This document shows positions 8,114 to 17,279 of a stretch of DNA of 64,000 nucleotides, piece after piece. Origin of the DNA: Acidimicrobiaceae bacterium (GTDB lineage: Bacteria; Actinomycetota; Acidimicrobiia; Acidimicrobiales; RAAP-2). Under the pieces are notes generated by a model. That model was given only the letters and a program-made list of their open reading frames with translations, did no database searches and had not been told where the DNA came from. The stretch is taken from the NCBI GenBank assembly GCA_027449885.1, contig DAIDKS010000019.1:1-64000 (forward strand). The letters are read 5' to 3'. Position 1 is the stretch's first letter, and each line of letters starts with the position of its first letter. The position numbers and the translations under genes are program-made.

Positions 8114-9256
8114 ATGAGGGGTACGCGTCACGTCGGGGTGGGAGTGGCGGTCGCCGTCGCCCTCACCCTCGTCCCGTTGGCCGGCGCCGTCCTCGACGGC
8201 CGGGCGACGGCGGGCGGGGCCTCGGGTCCGACCACCACGATCGCCGGCACGACGACCACCACGACCGGCCCGACCACCACGATCGCCGGCACGACGACCA
8301 CCACGGTCGCCGGCACGACCACGACGACCGCCCCGGGTGAGACGACGTCGACCACGACGCCGTCCTCGACGACGAGCACCCTGCCGCCGACGACGACCAC
8401 GACGATCCCGCCCCTCACCATCTCGTGGCCGACCGCGGTGAGCGCGGCGATCTACGTCCCCGACCTCTCGCTCGTCGCCTCCTCGCCCCAGCAGCCGCGC
8501 GTCCCGATCGCCAGCATCACGAAGATGATGACCACCTGGGTCGTCCTGCACCGTCTGCCCCTCGCTCGCGGGGCGACCGGGCCCTGCCACGTGGTGACCC
8601 CGCACGACCTCGCCATCTTCCACCACGACCTCGCGACCGACCAGTCGAACGCCGCGGTCGCGGTGGGCGAGCGTCTCTGCGAGTCGACGCTGCTGCGCGG
8701 GCTGCTCGTCCACTCGGCCGGGGACTTCGCGGAGATCCTGGTCGAGATGACGGGGCTCAACGACGCGCAATTCGTCGCCCTCATGAACCGCGACGCCGCG
8801 GCGCTCGGGCTGCGCTCGACCCACTACGTGGACGTCACGGGCATCGGGCCGGGCGACCGCTCGACCGCGCTCGACCAGGCCCACCTGGCCGACATCCTGA
8901 TGTCGGGGGAGCCGGTCGTCGCGCCGATCGTCACGCTGCCGTGGGTCCGCCTGCCGGTCGCGGGGATCGTCTCCTCCTACACCCCCTACGTTGGGCAGGG
9001 GGGCGTCGTCGGCGTGAAGTCGGGCTACACGAACGTCGCCGGCGGGTGCGACGTCATGGCCGTCAACTTCGTGGTCGGGACCCTCTCGTATCGCGCGTAC
9101 GTCGTGGTGCTCGGCGTCGTCGGGCCGAACGCGATCGTTCGCTCCGGCACCCTGGCCCTCGGGATCGCCCGGCAGGTCCGCCTCGGGGTCCGCGTCGCGC
9201 GCACCACCGCGGGCTCGCACCTCGTCTGGACCGGCAGCCCCGCCTACCTCCGCTGA
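8114..9256 (+). CDS. D-alanyl-D-alanine carboxypeptidase (peptidase S11) with Thr-rich linker
   Basis: PIASITKMMTTWV (SxxK), HSAGDFAEILVEMTGLND, VGVKSGYTNVAGGC (K-S/T-G); signal peptide; Thr repeats. Confidence 0.88.
   Translation: MRGTRHVGVGVAVAVALTLVPLAGAVLDGRATAGGASGPTTTIAGTTTTTTGPTTTIAGTTTTTVAGTTTTTAPGETTSTTTPSSTTSTLPPTTTTTIPPLTISWPTAVSAAIYVPDLSLVASSPQQPRVPIASITKMMTTWVVLHRLPLARGATGPCHVVTPHDLAIFHHDLATDQSNAAVAVGERLCESTLLRGLLVHSAGDFAEILVEMTGLNDAQFVALMNRDAAALGLRSTHYVDVTGIGPGDRSTALDQAHLADILMSGEPVVAPIVTLPWVRLPVAGIVSSYTPYVGQGGVVGVKSGYTNVAGGCDVMAVNFVVGTLSYRAYVVVLGVVGPNAIVRSGTLALGIARQVRLGVRVARTTAGSHLVWTGSPAYLR
8228..8305 (+). repeat. 42-bp-period tandem repeat (36-bp identical core twice) encoding a Thr-rich linker
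   Basis: ccgaccaccacgatcgccggcacgacgaccaccacg at 8228-8263 and again at 8270-8305. Confidence 0.9.
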
Positions 9257-9303
9257 CGCGAGCCTCGCGGGCGCGACCGGGCCGGGTGCTACCGTCGGGC
9301 CCC

Positions 9304-11913
9304 GTGGGTCGGGGGAGTGACGGAGGACGACGAGGGGGGTGGCGGCGCCACCTCAACGCCGCTCTCGCCCTGGTCACGAGTGGTCTCGTCGTCGCGGCCG
9401 CCCTCGTGGGGTCCGTGCCGACCGTGCCGCCGCTCGGCGCGGCCTTCGACCCCCTCACCGGGGTGTGGCAGATGACGGCGGGCGCGTCCGTCGCTCGCTC
9501 GATGACGCTCACGGCGGGCGTGGGCCACGACGTCACCGTCTCCTTCGACGCGGGGGGAGTCCCCACGATCACCGCGGCCACCGACGCCGACGCGATGTAC
9601 GCCGAGGGCTACGTGACGGCTCGTTACCGACTCCTCGAGATGGACCTCGAGCGCCGTCTCGGCGAGGGAACGCTGTCGGCCGTCCTCGGCTCGAGCGCCC
9701 TCGCCTCCGACGAGCTCCAGCTGAGCCTCGGGCTGACGCGCACGGCGCAGGCGGAGTGGGACTCGCTCGGTCCCTCGAGTCCGCAGCGCCAGCTGCTCGT
9801 CGCCTACTCGAAGGGCGTCAACCTGGCGATGAGCCAGATGGAGGCGAGCCACCAGCTGCCCGCGGCGATGACGCTGCTCGACTACCGGCCGGCTCCCTGG
9901 ACCCCGGTCGACACGCTCGTCGTCCAGGGGGACCTCACCGAGGAGCTTGACTACACGACCTCTCCGGCCGACATGGCGCTCCTCGAGCGCCACCTCGGCT
10001 CGGCGCGCACGGCCGCGTGGTTCCCCGTGACGCCGACCACCCCGCAGGCCCCCTACGACCCCGGCCCCTACGTCGCGGCCCCGCTCGTCCCGATCCACGG
10101 GGTCATCCCCGGCACGACGCCGACGCCGGGCGTCGCCGTCCCGCCGGCACCCGGGCGCTCGAGCGTCCCCTCGGCCGCCGTCGGGTCCCCTCCGCGCTCG
10201 GGCGCGCAGCGCGCCGAGGCCGCCTCGCTCATGGGGTGGATCGGTCGGCTCACCACGACCGTGCGCCACTACGGGGCCTCCAACAACTGGGTCGTCGCGC
10301 CGTCGCGTAGCGCGAACGGTCAGGCCCTCCTGGCGAACGACCCCCACCTCCCCCAGACCCTGCCGAGCGTCTGGTACGAAGTGGCGATCGACACCCCGGA
10401 CCTGCGCCTCGCGGGCGTCGAGGCGCCCGGACTGCCCGGGATCCTCCTCGGGCGCAACGACCGCGTGGCGTGGGGCTTCACCGACACCCAGAACCAGGCG
10501 ACCCTGCTCTACCGCGAGACCCTGAGCGCGACCAACCCCTCCTACTACCGCTGGCGGGGGCGGTGGCACGCGCTGCGCACCGTGCGATACCACATCGCGG
10601 TCGCGGGCGGCGCGAGCGTGGACTACCCGGTGCGGATCTCGGTCCACGGGCCGCTCGTCTCCCTGCCCGGGGGCACCTACGCCCTGTGGTGGGCGGGCGA
10701 CCTGCCCAACCAGGACCTGCTCGCCCTCGTCGGGCTGTGGCACGCGAGGGACGCCGCCCAGGTCCGCGCGGCCCTCCAGCACTGGACCGCCCCCACCCAG
10801 AACATCGCCTACGCCGACTCGGCCGGCCACGTCGGCATCATCGCGCCGGGGGTCTACCCCGAGACGGCCCACGGCGTCCCGTGGCTGCCGCTCTCGGGCA
10901 CCGGGGCGGACGACGTCGTCGGGACGATCCCGCCCCGCGCCGTTCCCCAGGTGGCGGACCCCGTCGCCGGCTACGCCGTCTCGGCGAACCAGCGACCGGT
11001 CACCGCCGCCTACCCGTACTACATCGGCACGGTCTACGACTTCTTCGACCCGGGCTACCGCGCCCTCACCATCTCGTCGCGACTGGCCGCGGCCCCGGCG
11101 GCCACGACCGCGACGATGGCCTCCATCGAGACCGACCTTCGCGACCGGTTGGCCGTCACGCTCACCGGACCCCTGGTCGCCGCGGTCCGCGCGAGCGGGG
11201 TGGCGTCGAGCGCGAGCGGACGCGCGGCCCTCGCCCTCCTCACCCACTGGGACGGGACGATGAGCGCCGCGTCGGGGGCGGCGGCCCTCTACTGGACGTG
11301 GCTCGGGGACTACGCGCGCGACGTCTTCGGTCCGTGGTGGAGGGCGACGCACGTGCCGGTCGGGCTCGACGCCAACCTGGCGATCACCCCGGCGACCGAC
11401 GCCGCCCTCGTGATGGACCTGGAGACCTGGTCGACGCGGCCAACCCGCGGGTCGGCCCTCACGCTGCCCGACGGCCACGCGCGCTCGGCCGCCACCGTGA
11501 TGGCCCAGGCCTTCACCCAGGCCGTGGCCCACCTCACCCGCCAGGAGGGGCCGCCGGTCGCCTGGCGGTGGGACCACCTCCAGAGCCGCCAGTTCGCCTC
11601 GCTGACCAACGCGCCGGCCCTCGGTTACGGGCCGCGGGGATCGGGCGGCGACGCCTTCACCCCCGACGCGGCCGACGGCTTCCCGATCGCCGGCACCGGT
11701 CCCAGCTGGCGCGAGATCATCGCCCTCGGCCCAGCGCGCCCCGGCGCGGCGCCGGCGACGAGCACCGGGGTCTACCCGGGAGGGCAGAGCGAGAACCCGC
11801 TCTCTCCCTGGTACGAGACGTGGGTGACCACGTGGTGGGACGGACGAAGCCACCCCCTGCCGAACCCGACCCGACCGGCGCGCCCGATCGCCACCTGGGA
11901 GCTGCGGCCGTGA
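9304..11913 (+). CDS. Penicillin acylase family (Ntn-hydrolase) protein, membrane anchored or secreted
   Basis: YGASNNWVVAPSRSANGQALLANDPHLPQTLPSVWYEV (Ser nucleophile motif), GRNDRVAWGFTDTQNQ, N-terminal hydrophobic segment. Confidence 0.92.
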   Translation: MGRGSDGGRRGGWRRHLNAALALVTSGLVVAAALVGSVPTVPPLGAAFDPLTGVWQMTAGASVARSMTLTAGVGHDVTVSFDAGGVPTITAATDADAMYAEGYVTARYRLLEMDLERRLGEGTLSAVLGSSALASDELQLSLGLTRTAQAEWDSLGPSSPQRQLLVAYSKGVNLAMSQMEASHQLPAAMTLLDYRPAPWTPVDTLVVQGDLTEELDYTTSPADMALLERHLGSARTAAWFPVTPTTPQAPYDPGPYVAAPLVPIHGVIPGTTPTPGVAVPPAPGRSSVPSAAVGSPPRSGAQRAEAASLMGWIGRLTTTVRHYGASNNWVVAPSRSANGQALLANDPHLPQTLPSVWYEVAIDTPDLRLAGVEAPGLPGILLGRNDRVAWGFTDTQNQATLLYRETLSATNPSYYRWRGRWHALRTVRYHIAVAGGASVDYPVRISVHGPLVSLPGGTYALWWAGDLPNQDLLALVGLWHARDAAQVRAALQHWTAPTQNIAYADSAGHVGIIAPGVYPETAHGVPWLPLSGTGADDVVGTIPPRAVPQVADPVAGYAVSANQRPVTAAYPYYIGTVYDFFDPGYRALTISSRLAAAPAATTATMASIETDLRDRLAVTLTGPLVAAVRASGVASSASGRAALALLTHWDGTMSAASGAAALYWTWLGDYARDVFGPWWRATHVPVGLDANLAITPATDAALVMDLETWSTRPTRGSALTLPDGHARSAATVMAQAFTQAVAHLTRQEGPPVAWRWDHLQSRQFASLTNAPALGYGPRGSGGDAFTPDAADGFPIAGTGPSWREIIALGPARPGAAPATSTGVYPGGQSENPLSPWYETWVTTWWDGRSHPLPNPTRPARPIATWELRP

Positions 11914-12341
11914 CCGTCCACGCACCCCGCAGCGCCGCGGTGACCCACGGGCGGGGTCCTCGCTACCTCGCGCGCGCGGCCGTCGAGCTCGTCGTCGCGA
12001 CGGCCGTGGTGTGGATCGCCCTCGGGTGGGGCGCGTGGTGGATGACGCTCATCGTCGCGATCGTCGTCGGGTTCACGGTGCGGCGGACGCGACGGGCGTG
12101 GGTGGTCGGTGTCGGGGCCGGACTGCTCGGCTGGGGCCTCCCGCTCGCCTGGCGCGCCCTCGGCGCGCCGGTGGGCGGCGCCGCGAGGGACATCTCCTCG
12201 CTGATGGGCTACTCCGTGAGCGGCGTCGCCCTCCTGGTGACCCTCGTCGTGGGTGGGGCGCTCGGCGCGTGCGGGACGTGGCTGGGCCGCGCGGCGCGGG
12301 CCTATCGACCGCACCGTCACGGCTCGACGAGCTCCCGCTGA
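11910..12341 (+). CDS. Small hypothetical membrane protein
   Basis: GTG overlapping the acylase TGA; several hydrophobic helices (VVATAVVWIALGWGAWWMTLIVAIVVGF). Confidence 0.6.
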   Translation: MTVHAPRSAAVTHGRGPRYLARAAVELVVATAVVWIALGWGAWWMTLIVAIVVGFTVRRTRRAWVVGVGAGLLGWGLPLAWRALGAPVGGAARDISSLMGYSVSGVALLVTLVVGGALGACGTWLGRAARAYRPHRHGSTSSR

Positions 12342-12452
12342 CGCGGGAGGGACCATCCTCGACGTCGACGCACCGCCGTCGGAATAGACGCACCGCGATC
12401 GGTTTCCTCGTCGCACGCGGGCTGGTCCGCGAACGACGAGAGGGGTCACTCC

Positions 12453-13241
12453 ATGACGACGACGGTCCCGCGCGACGAGGTCGCGCACGAGAGTGGTGGG
12501 ACGGGCCGACTGGCCCTCCGCGGCGCGGGCGCCGGCCTGCTCGGGGGAGTGGTGCTGGCCATGGTCGTGATGGTCGTGATGGGCCTCGCGGGGCAGGGCT
12601 TCTGGAGCCCGGTCAACCTCGGCATCCCGGCCTTCGTGACCACGGTGGCGCCCCCGCTCACGATGCTGCCGGCCCTGCTCCGCGCCATGGGCGTCGCCCT
12701 CCCGGCCTCGGCGATGGGCCCGCTGGGATCCGCGATCGCGAGTGGCCACCTCAGCTCGGCGATGGCCCAGCAGCTCGGGGCCCAGCTCGAGTCGATGCAC
12801 GTGCCGGCGAGCACGGTCGCCCCGATGGGACAGCTCATGACGGGTCACGCGACGAACGCGACGGTGAGCACCCTGCTCTCGACGATGAGCCCGCGGGCTC
12901 GCGACGCCGTGATGGCGGCGATGCCGGTGAGTGGCGGGCGCGTCGTCCTCGGACTGATGCTGCACATGATGATGTCGGCCGCCCTCGGCGCCGCGTTCTT
13001 CCTCGTGATCGTCGCCCTACGACGTCGGGGCCTCGGTGTGGTGCGCGGTACCGGTGGCGTGATCGGCGCGGGGGTCCTCGGCGGAGCCGTCGTCTACGCG
13101 GTGATGCGCTGGGTCTTGCTCCCCCCCACGAACTCGATGATGGCCTTCGTCCCCCAGTGGGCCTTCTTCGCGGCGCACCTGATGTTCGGTCTCGTGGTGG
13201 GAGCCCTCCTCGCCCGCACGATGGTGACGCGGCCCGCCTGA
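12453..13241 (+). CDS. Hypothetical multi-TM membrane protein
   Basis: Met-rich hydrophobic segments (LGGVVLAMVVMVVMGLAGQGFW; VLGLMLHMMMSAALGAAFFLVIVAL). Confidence 0.65.
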   Translation: MTTTVPRDEVAHESGGTGRLALRGAGAGLLGGVVLAMVVMVVMGLAGQGFWSPVNLGIPAFVTTVAPPLTMLPALLRAMGVALPASAMGPLGSAIASGHLSSAMAQQLGAQLESMHVPASTVAPMGQLMTGHATNATVSTLLSTMSPRARDAVMAAMPVSGGRVVLGLMLHMMMSAALGAAFFLVIVALRRRGLGVVRGTGGVIGAGVLGGAVVYAVMRWVLLPPTNSMMAFVPQWAFFAAHLMFGLVVGALLARTMVTRPA

Positions 13242-13242
13242 G

Positions 13243-13292
13243 GTCCCGCGCCCCGTCGACGGTCGGTCGACGCCGTCGACGGGGCGCGGGAC
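13243..13292. terminator. Perfect 18-bp stem with 14-nt loop, candidate terminator
   Basis: gtcccgcgccccgtcgac (13243-13260) pairs exactly with gtcgacggggcgcgggac (13275-13292); short T run follows (catcgttt). Confidence 0.7.
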
Positions 13293-13431
13293 CATCGTTT
13301 CTCGCGAGGGTCCTCATAGCGGTCGCCTATTGACCCTGATTCGGTCGGCTGGCGACGCGGCGACGGCCGAAGGTCGCTTTTGCGTGAACGGGACGTCGCC
13401 GTGAGGATGAGGGCGGAAGTGGAGGTGGTGA

Positions 13432-14649
13432 ATGGTGAACCGCGTAGCCCCCCGTCACCTGGTGGCCGCGTCGTGGCGTGACGCCGCCCGTCCGCCCGAT
13501 CGTCCCGTCACGGTGCCCGCCCTGCGGGTCGGGATGGTCGGCACCTATCCACCGACCGAGTGCGGGATCGCGACCTTCACGCGCAACCTGCGGGCGGCGA
13601 TCGGCGAGCAGCGTCCCGAGTGGCAGCTGCCCGTGGTGCGACTCCTCGAGGACGAGGACACCCCGGCGCTCGCCGAGGTGGCCGCCTCGTGGGTTCGGGG
13701 CCGTCCGCGCACGCTCGAGGGAGCGCGTCGCACCCTCGCCGAGTGCGACGTCGCGATCGTCCAGCACGAGTTCGGCATCTTCGACGGGCCCGACGGCGAC
13801 GCGGTGATCAACCTCGTCGACGACCTGCGCACGCCCCTCGTCGTCGTCTTCCACACCATCCTCACCACGCCGAGTCGCCGCCAGCGCCGCATCATGACGG
13901 CGCTGCTGCGCCGCGCGGCCCTCGCGGTGACGCCGAGCTCGTCCGCCCTCGAGCGCTTGCGCGCGACCTACTGGGCGCCCCGCTCCACCCTCGTCCCCCA
14001 CGGCGCCTCCGACAACTTCGCGGCCTCGCCGGGCGAGCGGCGAACCGGCGACACCGTCCTCACCTGGGGGCTGCTCGGTCCGGGGAAGGGACTCGAGTCG
14101 GCCATCGAGGCGGTGTCGCGGCTCGGGGACCTGCGGCCCCCCGTGACCTACGTGATCGCCGGCCACACCCATCCCCACGTGCGCGCCCGTGGCGACGACT
14201 ACCGCCAGTCGCTGGTCGACGTGGCGGCCCGTCTCGGCGTCGCGGACCGAGTCCGCTTCGACGACCAGTATCGGGACCGCGCGTCGCTCAACGCGCTCAT
14301 CCGCTCCGCCGACGTCGTCCTCTTGCCCTACGAGTCGCGCGACCAGGTCTGCTCCGGCGTGCTCGTCGAGGCGCTGGCCTCGGCCCGGCCGGTCGTCGCC
14401 ACTCGCTTCCCCCACGCGGTCGAACTGCTGTCGGATGGTGCGGGCATCCTCGTCCCCCACGGTGACGTCGACGCCATGAGCCGGGCGCTACGCCGCGTCC
14501 TGCGCACGCCGGGCGTCGCCGGGTCGCTCTCGAGCGCCGCCCGAGAGGTCGGGGAGACCCTCGTCTGGCCCCGGGTCGGCGAGCAGTTCGCTCGCCACCT
14601 CGCGGCCGTCGCGGCGACGGCCCGCCCTGCGGAGGGGGGGCGGCGATGA
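13432..14649 (+). CDS. Glycosyltransferase family 4-like protein
   Basis: VGMVGTYPPTECGIATFTRNL, LLPYESRDQVCSGVLVEALASARPVVATRFPHAVELL (GT4 donor-site E-x7-E-like region). Confidence 0.88.
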   Translation: MVNRVAPRHLVAASWRDAARPPDRPVTVPALRVGMVGTYPPTECGIATFTRNLRAAIGEQRPEWQLPVVRLLEDEDTPALAEVAASWVRGRPRTLEGARRTLAECDVAIVQHEFGIFDGPDGDAVINLVDDLRTPLVVVFHTILTTPSRRQRRIMTALLRRAALAVTPSSSALERLRATYWAPRSTLVPHGASDNFAASPGERRTGDTVLTWGLLGPGKGLESAIEAVSRLGDLRPPVTYVIAGHTHPHVRARGDDYRQSLVDVAARLGVADRVRFDDQYRDRASLNALIRSADVVLLPYESRDQVCSGVLVEALASARPVVATRFPHAVELLSDGAGILVPHGDVDAMSRALRRVLRTPGVAGSLSSAAREVGETLVWPRVGEQFARHLAAVAATARPAEGGRR

Positions 14650-15668
14650 TCCTCGATCACCTGGCCCGCCTCACCGACGCCCGAGGGATCGTCGAGCACG
14701 CCGACGGGGCGCGCCCGGCACGGCGCTTCGGCTACTGCACCGACGACGCCGGGCGACTGCTCGGGCTCGTCGCCGCGCTGCCGCCGAACCTCGCCACCCG
14801 GCGCCTCGCGCTCGCCGCCGTCGGCTTCCTCGAGGCGGCGCGATCCGAGTCGGAGGTCTTCCGCCTGCGCCGGATCGGGGACGACTGGACCGACGACCAG
14901 CCGAGCGACGACGCGACGGGCCGGGCCCTCCAGGGCCTCGCCGGCGGCGCCCACGCGCCGTGGGCGGACGTCCGACGCCGCTCGCGGGCCCTCCTCGAGT
15001 CGGTCGGGTCGTTCACCTCACCCTTCGCCCGCGCCAGCGCCCACGTCGTCCTCGCGGCGGTGACGCTCCTCGAGCGGGACCCGACGGACCCGGTCGGACG
15101 GCGGCTCCTCGACGACGGGGCGTCCGGCCTGCCCGAGGCCGGACGCGACACGCGGTGGCCGTGGCCCGAGCCCCGTCTCACCTACGCGAACGCCCTCCTG
15201 CCGGAGGCCCTGCTCGCCGGGGCCCACGCTCGGGGCGACGCCAGCGGGGCGGAGCGGGCGCTCCGCCTGCTCGCGTGGCTCGTCGTCGAGGAGACCCGGG
15301 GGGATCACTTCAGCTTCGTCCCGGCGACCGGTCGCGGACCACGCGAGCGGGGCCCGGCCTTCGACCAGCAGCCCATCGAGGCCTGGGCCATGGCCGACGC
15401 GGCGACCCGGGCGTGGCGCCTCACCGGCGATCCCCACTGGGCGGAGGTCGTGCGGATGGCGAGGGCCTGGTTCGCGGGTCGCAACGACGTGGGGATCACG
15501 GTCGGTGACGTCGCGACCGGAGCGGGATTCGACGGCCTGCGCCGCGACGGCGTCAATCACAATCAGGGCGCCGAGTCCACGATGGCCTTCGTCGCCACGT
15601 GCTGGCGCGCCGCTCAGGTGTCGGGCCGCGCGGGGCCCCGCGTGCTCGTGGAAGGAGGCGTCGCATGA
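14646..15668 (+). CDS. Uncharacterised helical ((alpha/alpha)-barrel-like) protein associated with GT4/GH130
   Basis: YCTDDAGRLLGL, WPWPEPRLTYANALLPEALLAGA, FDQQPIEAWAMADA, VNHNQGAESTMAFVATCWRA; overlaps both neighbours. Confidence 0.65.
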   Translation: MILDHLARLTDARGIVEHADGARPARRFGYCTDDAGRLLGLVAALPPNLATRRLALAAVGFLEAARSESEVFRLRRIGDDWTDDQPSDDATGRALQGLAGGAHAPWADVRRRSRALLESVGSFTSPFARASAHVVLAAVTLLERDPTDPVGRRLLDDGASGLPEAGRDTRWPWPEPRLTYANALLPEALLAGAHARGDASGAERALRLLAWLVVEETRGDHFSFVPATGRGPRERGPAFDQQPIEAWAMADAATRAWRLTGDPHWAEVVRMARAWFAGRNDVGITVGDVATGAGFDGLRRDGVNHNQGAESTMAFVATCWRAAQVSGRAGPRVLVEGGVA

Positions 15669-16651
15669 CGACCGACGGCGAACTGCTGCACCGCTTCGGG
15701 GGGAACCCGATCCTCACGGCCCACGACCTGCCGGTGACGGTGAACGCCATCTTCAACCCCGGGGCCACGGTCTTCGAGGGGCAGACGCTGCTCCTCGTCC
15801 GCGTCGAGCACCGCTCGGGACTGTCGTCCTTCGCCGTCGCGCTGAGCGAGGACGGCCTCACCGACTGGCGCATCGACCCCGTGCGCGGCCTCGAGCCCGA
15901 GCTCGACTCGTTCGAGGAGCACTGGGGGATCGAGGACCCGCGGATCACGAAGATCGGGGACGAGTACTTCGTCGTCTACGTGGGCTACTCCCCGGCCGGG
16001 CCCCTCGTGCTGCTCGCGACGACGAAGGACTTCATCACCTGGGTCCGGCGCGGGGTGCTAATGACGCCCGACGACAAGGACGCCACGCTCTTCCCGACCC
16101 TCTTCGACGGGCGCTGGGCCCTGATCCACCGACCCTCGCCGACGTCGCGGGGGCTCGGGGCCCACGTGTGGCTCTCCTTCAGTCCCGACCTGCGCCACTG
16201 GGGCAGCTCGCGCATCCTGCTGCCCGCGCGCCGCGGTGGCTGGTGGGACGCGAACAAGGTCGGGATCGGCCCGCCGCCCCTGCTCACCGAGGCCGGCTGG
16301 CTCATCTGCTACCACGGGGTGCGAGTGACGGCCGCCGGCGCCATCTACCGACTGGGCCTCGCGCTGCTCGACGCCGAGGATCCCCGCCGTCTCATCGCCC
16401 GGGGCAACGAGTGGATCCTCGGGCCGTCCACCCCCTACGAGCGCAGTGGTGACGTGGACGACGTGATCTTCCCCTGCGGGTGGGTCCTCCGCGACGACGG
16501 CGACACGATCCACCTCTACTACGGGGCGGCCGACAGCACGGTCTGCGTCGCCGAGGGCAGCCTCGCCGAACTCCTCGACCACGTGAGCCGCCACCCGGTG
16601 CGCACCGAGTCCGAGGCCGGCATGGGGGCCCTCGGTCGCTGGCCCGTCTGA
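15665..16651 (+). CDS. GH130-family beta-mannoside phosphorylase-like protein
   Basis: GGNPILTAHDLPVTVNAIFNPGATVF, LLVRVEHRSG, WGIEDPRITKIGDEYFVVYVGYS, HGVR, YYGAADSTVCVAEG. Confidence 0.85.
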   Translation: MTTDGELLHRFGGNPILTAHDLPVTVNAIFNPGATVFEGQTLLLVRVEHRSGLSSFAVALSEDGLTDWRIDPVRGLEPELDSFEEHWGIEDPRITKIGDEYFVVYVGYSPAGPLVLLATTKDFITWVRRGVLMTPDDKDATLFPTLFDGRWALIHRPSPTSRGLGAHVWLSFSPDLRHWGSSRILLPARRGGWWDANKVGIGPPPLLTEAGWLICYHGVRVTAAGAIYRLGLALLDAEDPRRLIARGNEWILGPSTPYERSGDVDDVIFPCGWVLRDDGDTIHLYYGAADSTVCVAEGSLAELLDHVSRHPVRTESEAGMGALGRWPV

Positions 16652-16662
16652 GGCGATGCCGC

Positions 16663-17253
16663 CTACGGGCGCGTCGACCCGCGAACGACCGCGAGGTCGC
16701 GCCGGGTCCACACGACGCGCACGTCGACGAAGCCGGCGCGCGCCAGGAGCGTCAGCGTGGTCGCGAGGGAGCAGGGCCGGTCGTAACCGTCGTCGAGGGG
16801 GATGACGGCATCGCGCGGGTCGTCGGGCACGACGACGTCACCCAGGATGAAGCGACCTCCCGGGGTGAGTCGGGCGGCGACGCGGGCCAGGAGGTCGCCC
16901 TTCTCGTCGTCGGTCAGGTGGTGCACCGCGAGGGCGCTCACCACGACGTCGAAGGGCCCGACCGGGAGCTCCGCGGTGAGGTCCTGGACGCGCAGCGTCG
17001 CCCGCGGCAGCAGCGCGCCCGCCCGTTCGAGCATCTCGGGACTGAGGTCGACGCCGGTGAGGGTCGCGTCGGGGGCGAGCCGGGCCAGGCGCTCGAGCGT
17101 CGTCCCCGTCCCCGTCCCGAGGTCGAGGATCGCCGTGGGGAGAGGATCACTCGCCGCCCGGGCGATCAGGTCCTGGAGCAGGTCGTAGTCCGACACCTCG
17201 GCCCGCACCAGCTCGAGGTAGCGGTCGGGATGGAAGTGGAACTGGTCGGCCAC
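16663..17253 (-). CDS. Class I SAM-dependent methyltransferase
   Basis: AILDLGTGTGTTLERLARLAPDATLTGVDLSPEML; PGGRFILGDVVVP; start uncertain (GTG near 17253 or further upstream). Confidence 0.8.
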   Translation of the reverse strand: MADQFHFHPDRYLELVRAEVSDYDLLQDLIARAASDPLPTAILDLGTGTGTTLERLARLAPDATLTGVDLSPEMLERAGALLPRATLRVQDLTAELPVGPFDVVVSALAVHHLTDDEKGDLLARVAARLTPGGRFILGDVVVPDDPRDAVIPLDDGYDRPCSLATTLTLLARAGFVDVRVVWTRRDLAVVRGSTRP

Positions 17254-17279
17254 GGCCCGGCGCTCGACGATCGAGCCGT

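Noticed and set aside
9289-11925. 878-aa minus-strand ORF antisense to the penicillin acylase
   Set aside because: Biased antisense translation; acylase on the + strand has definite motifs
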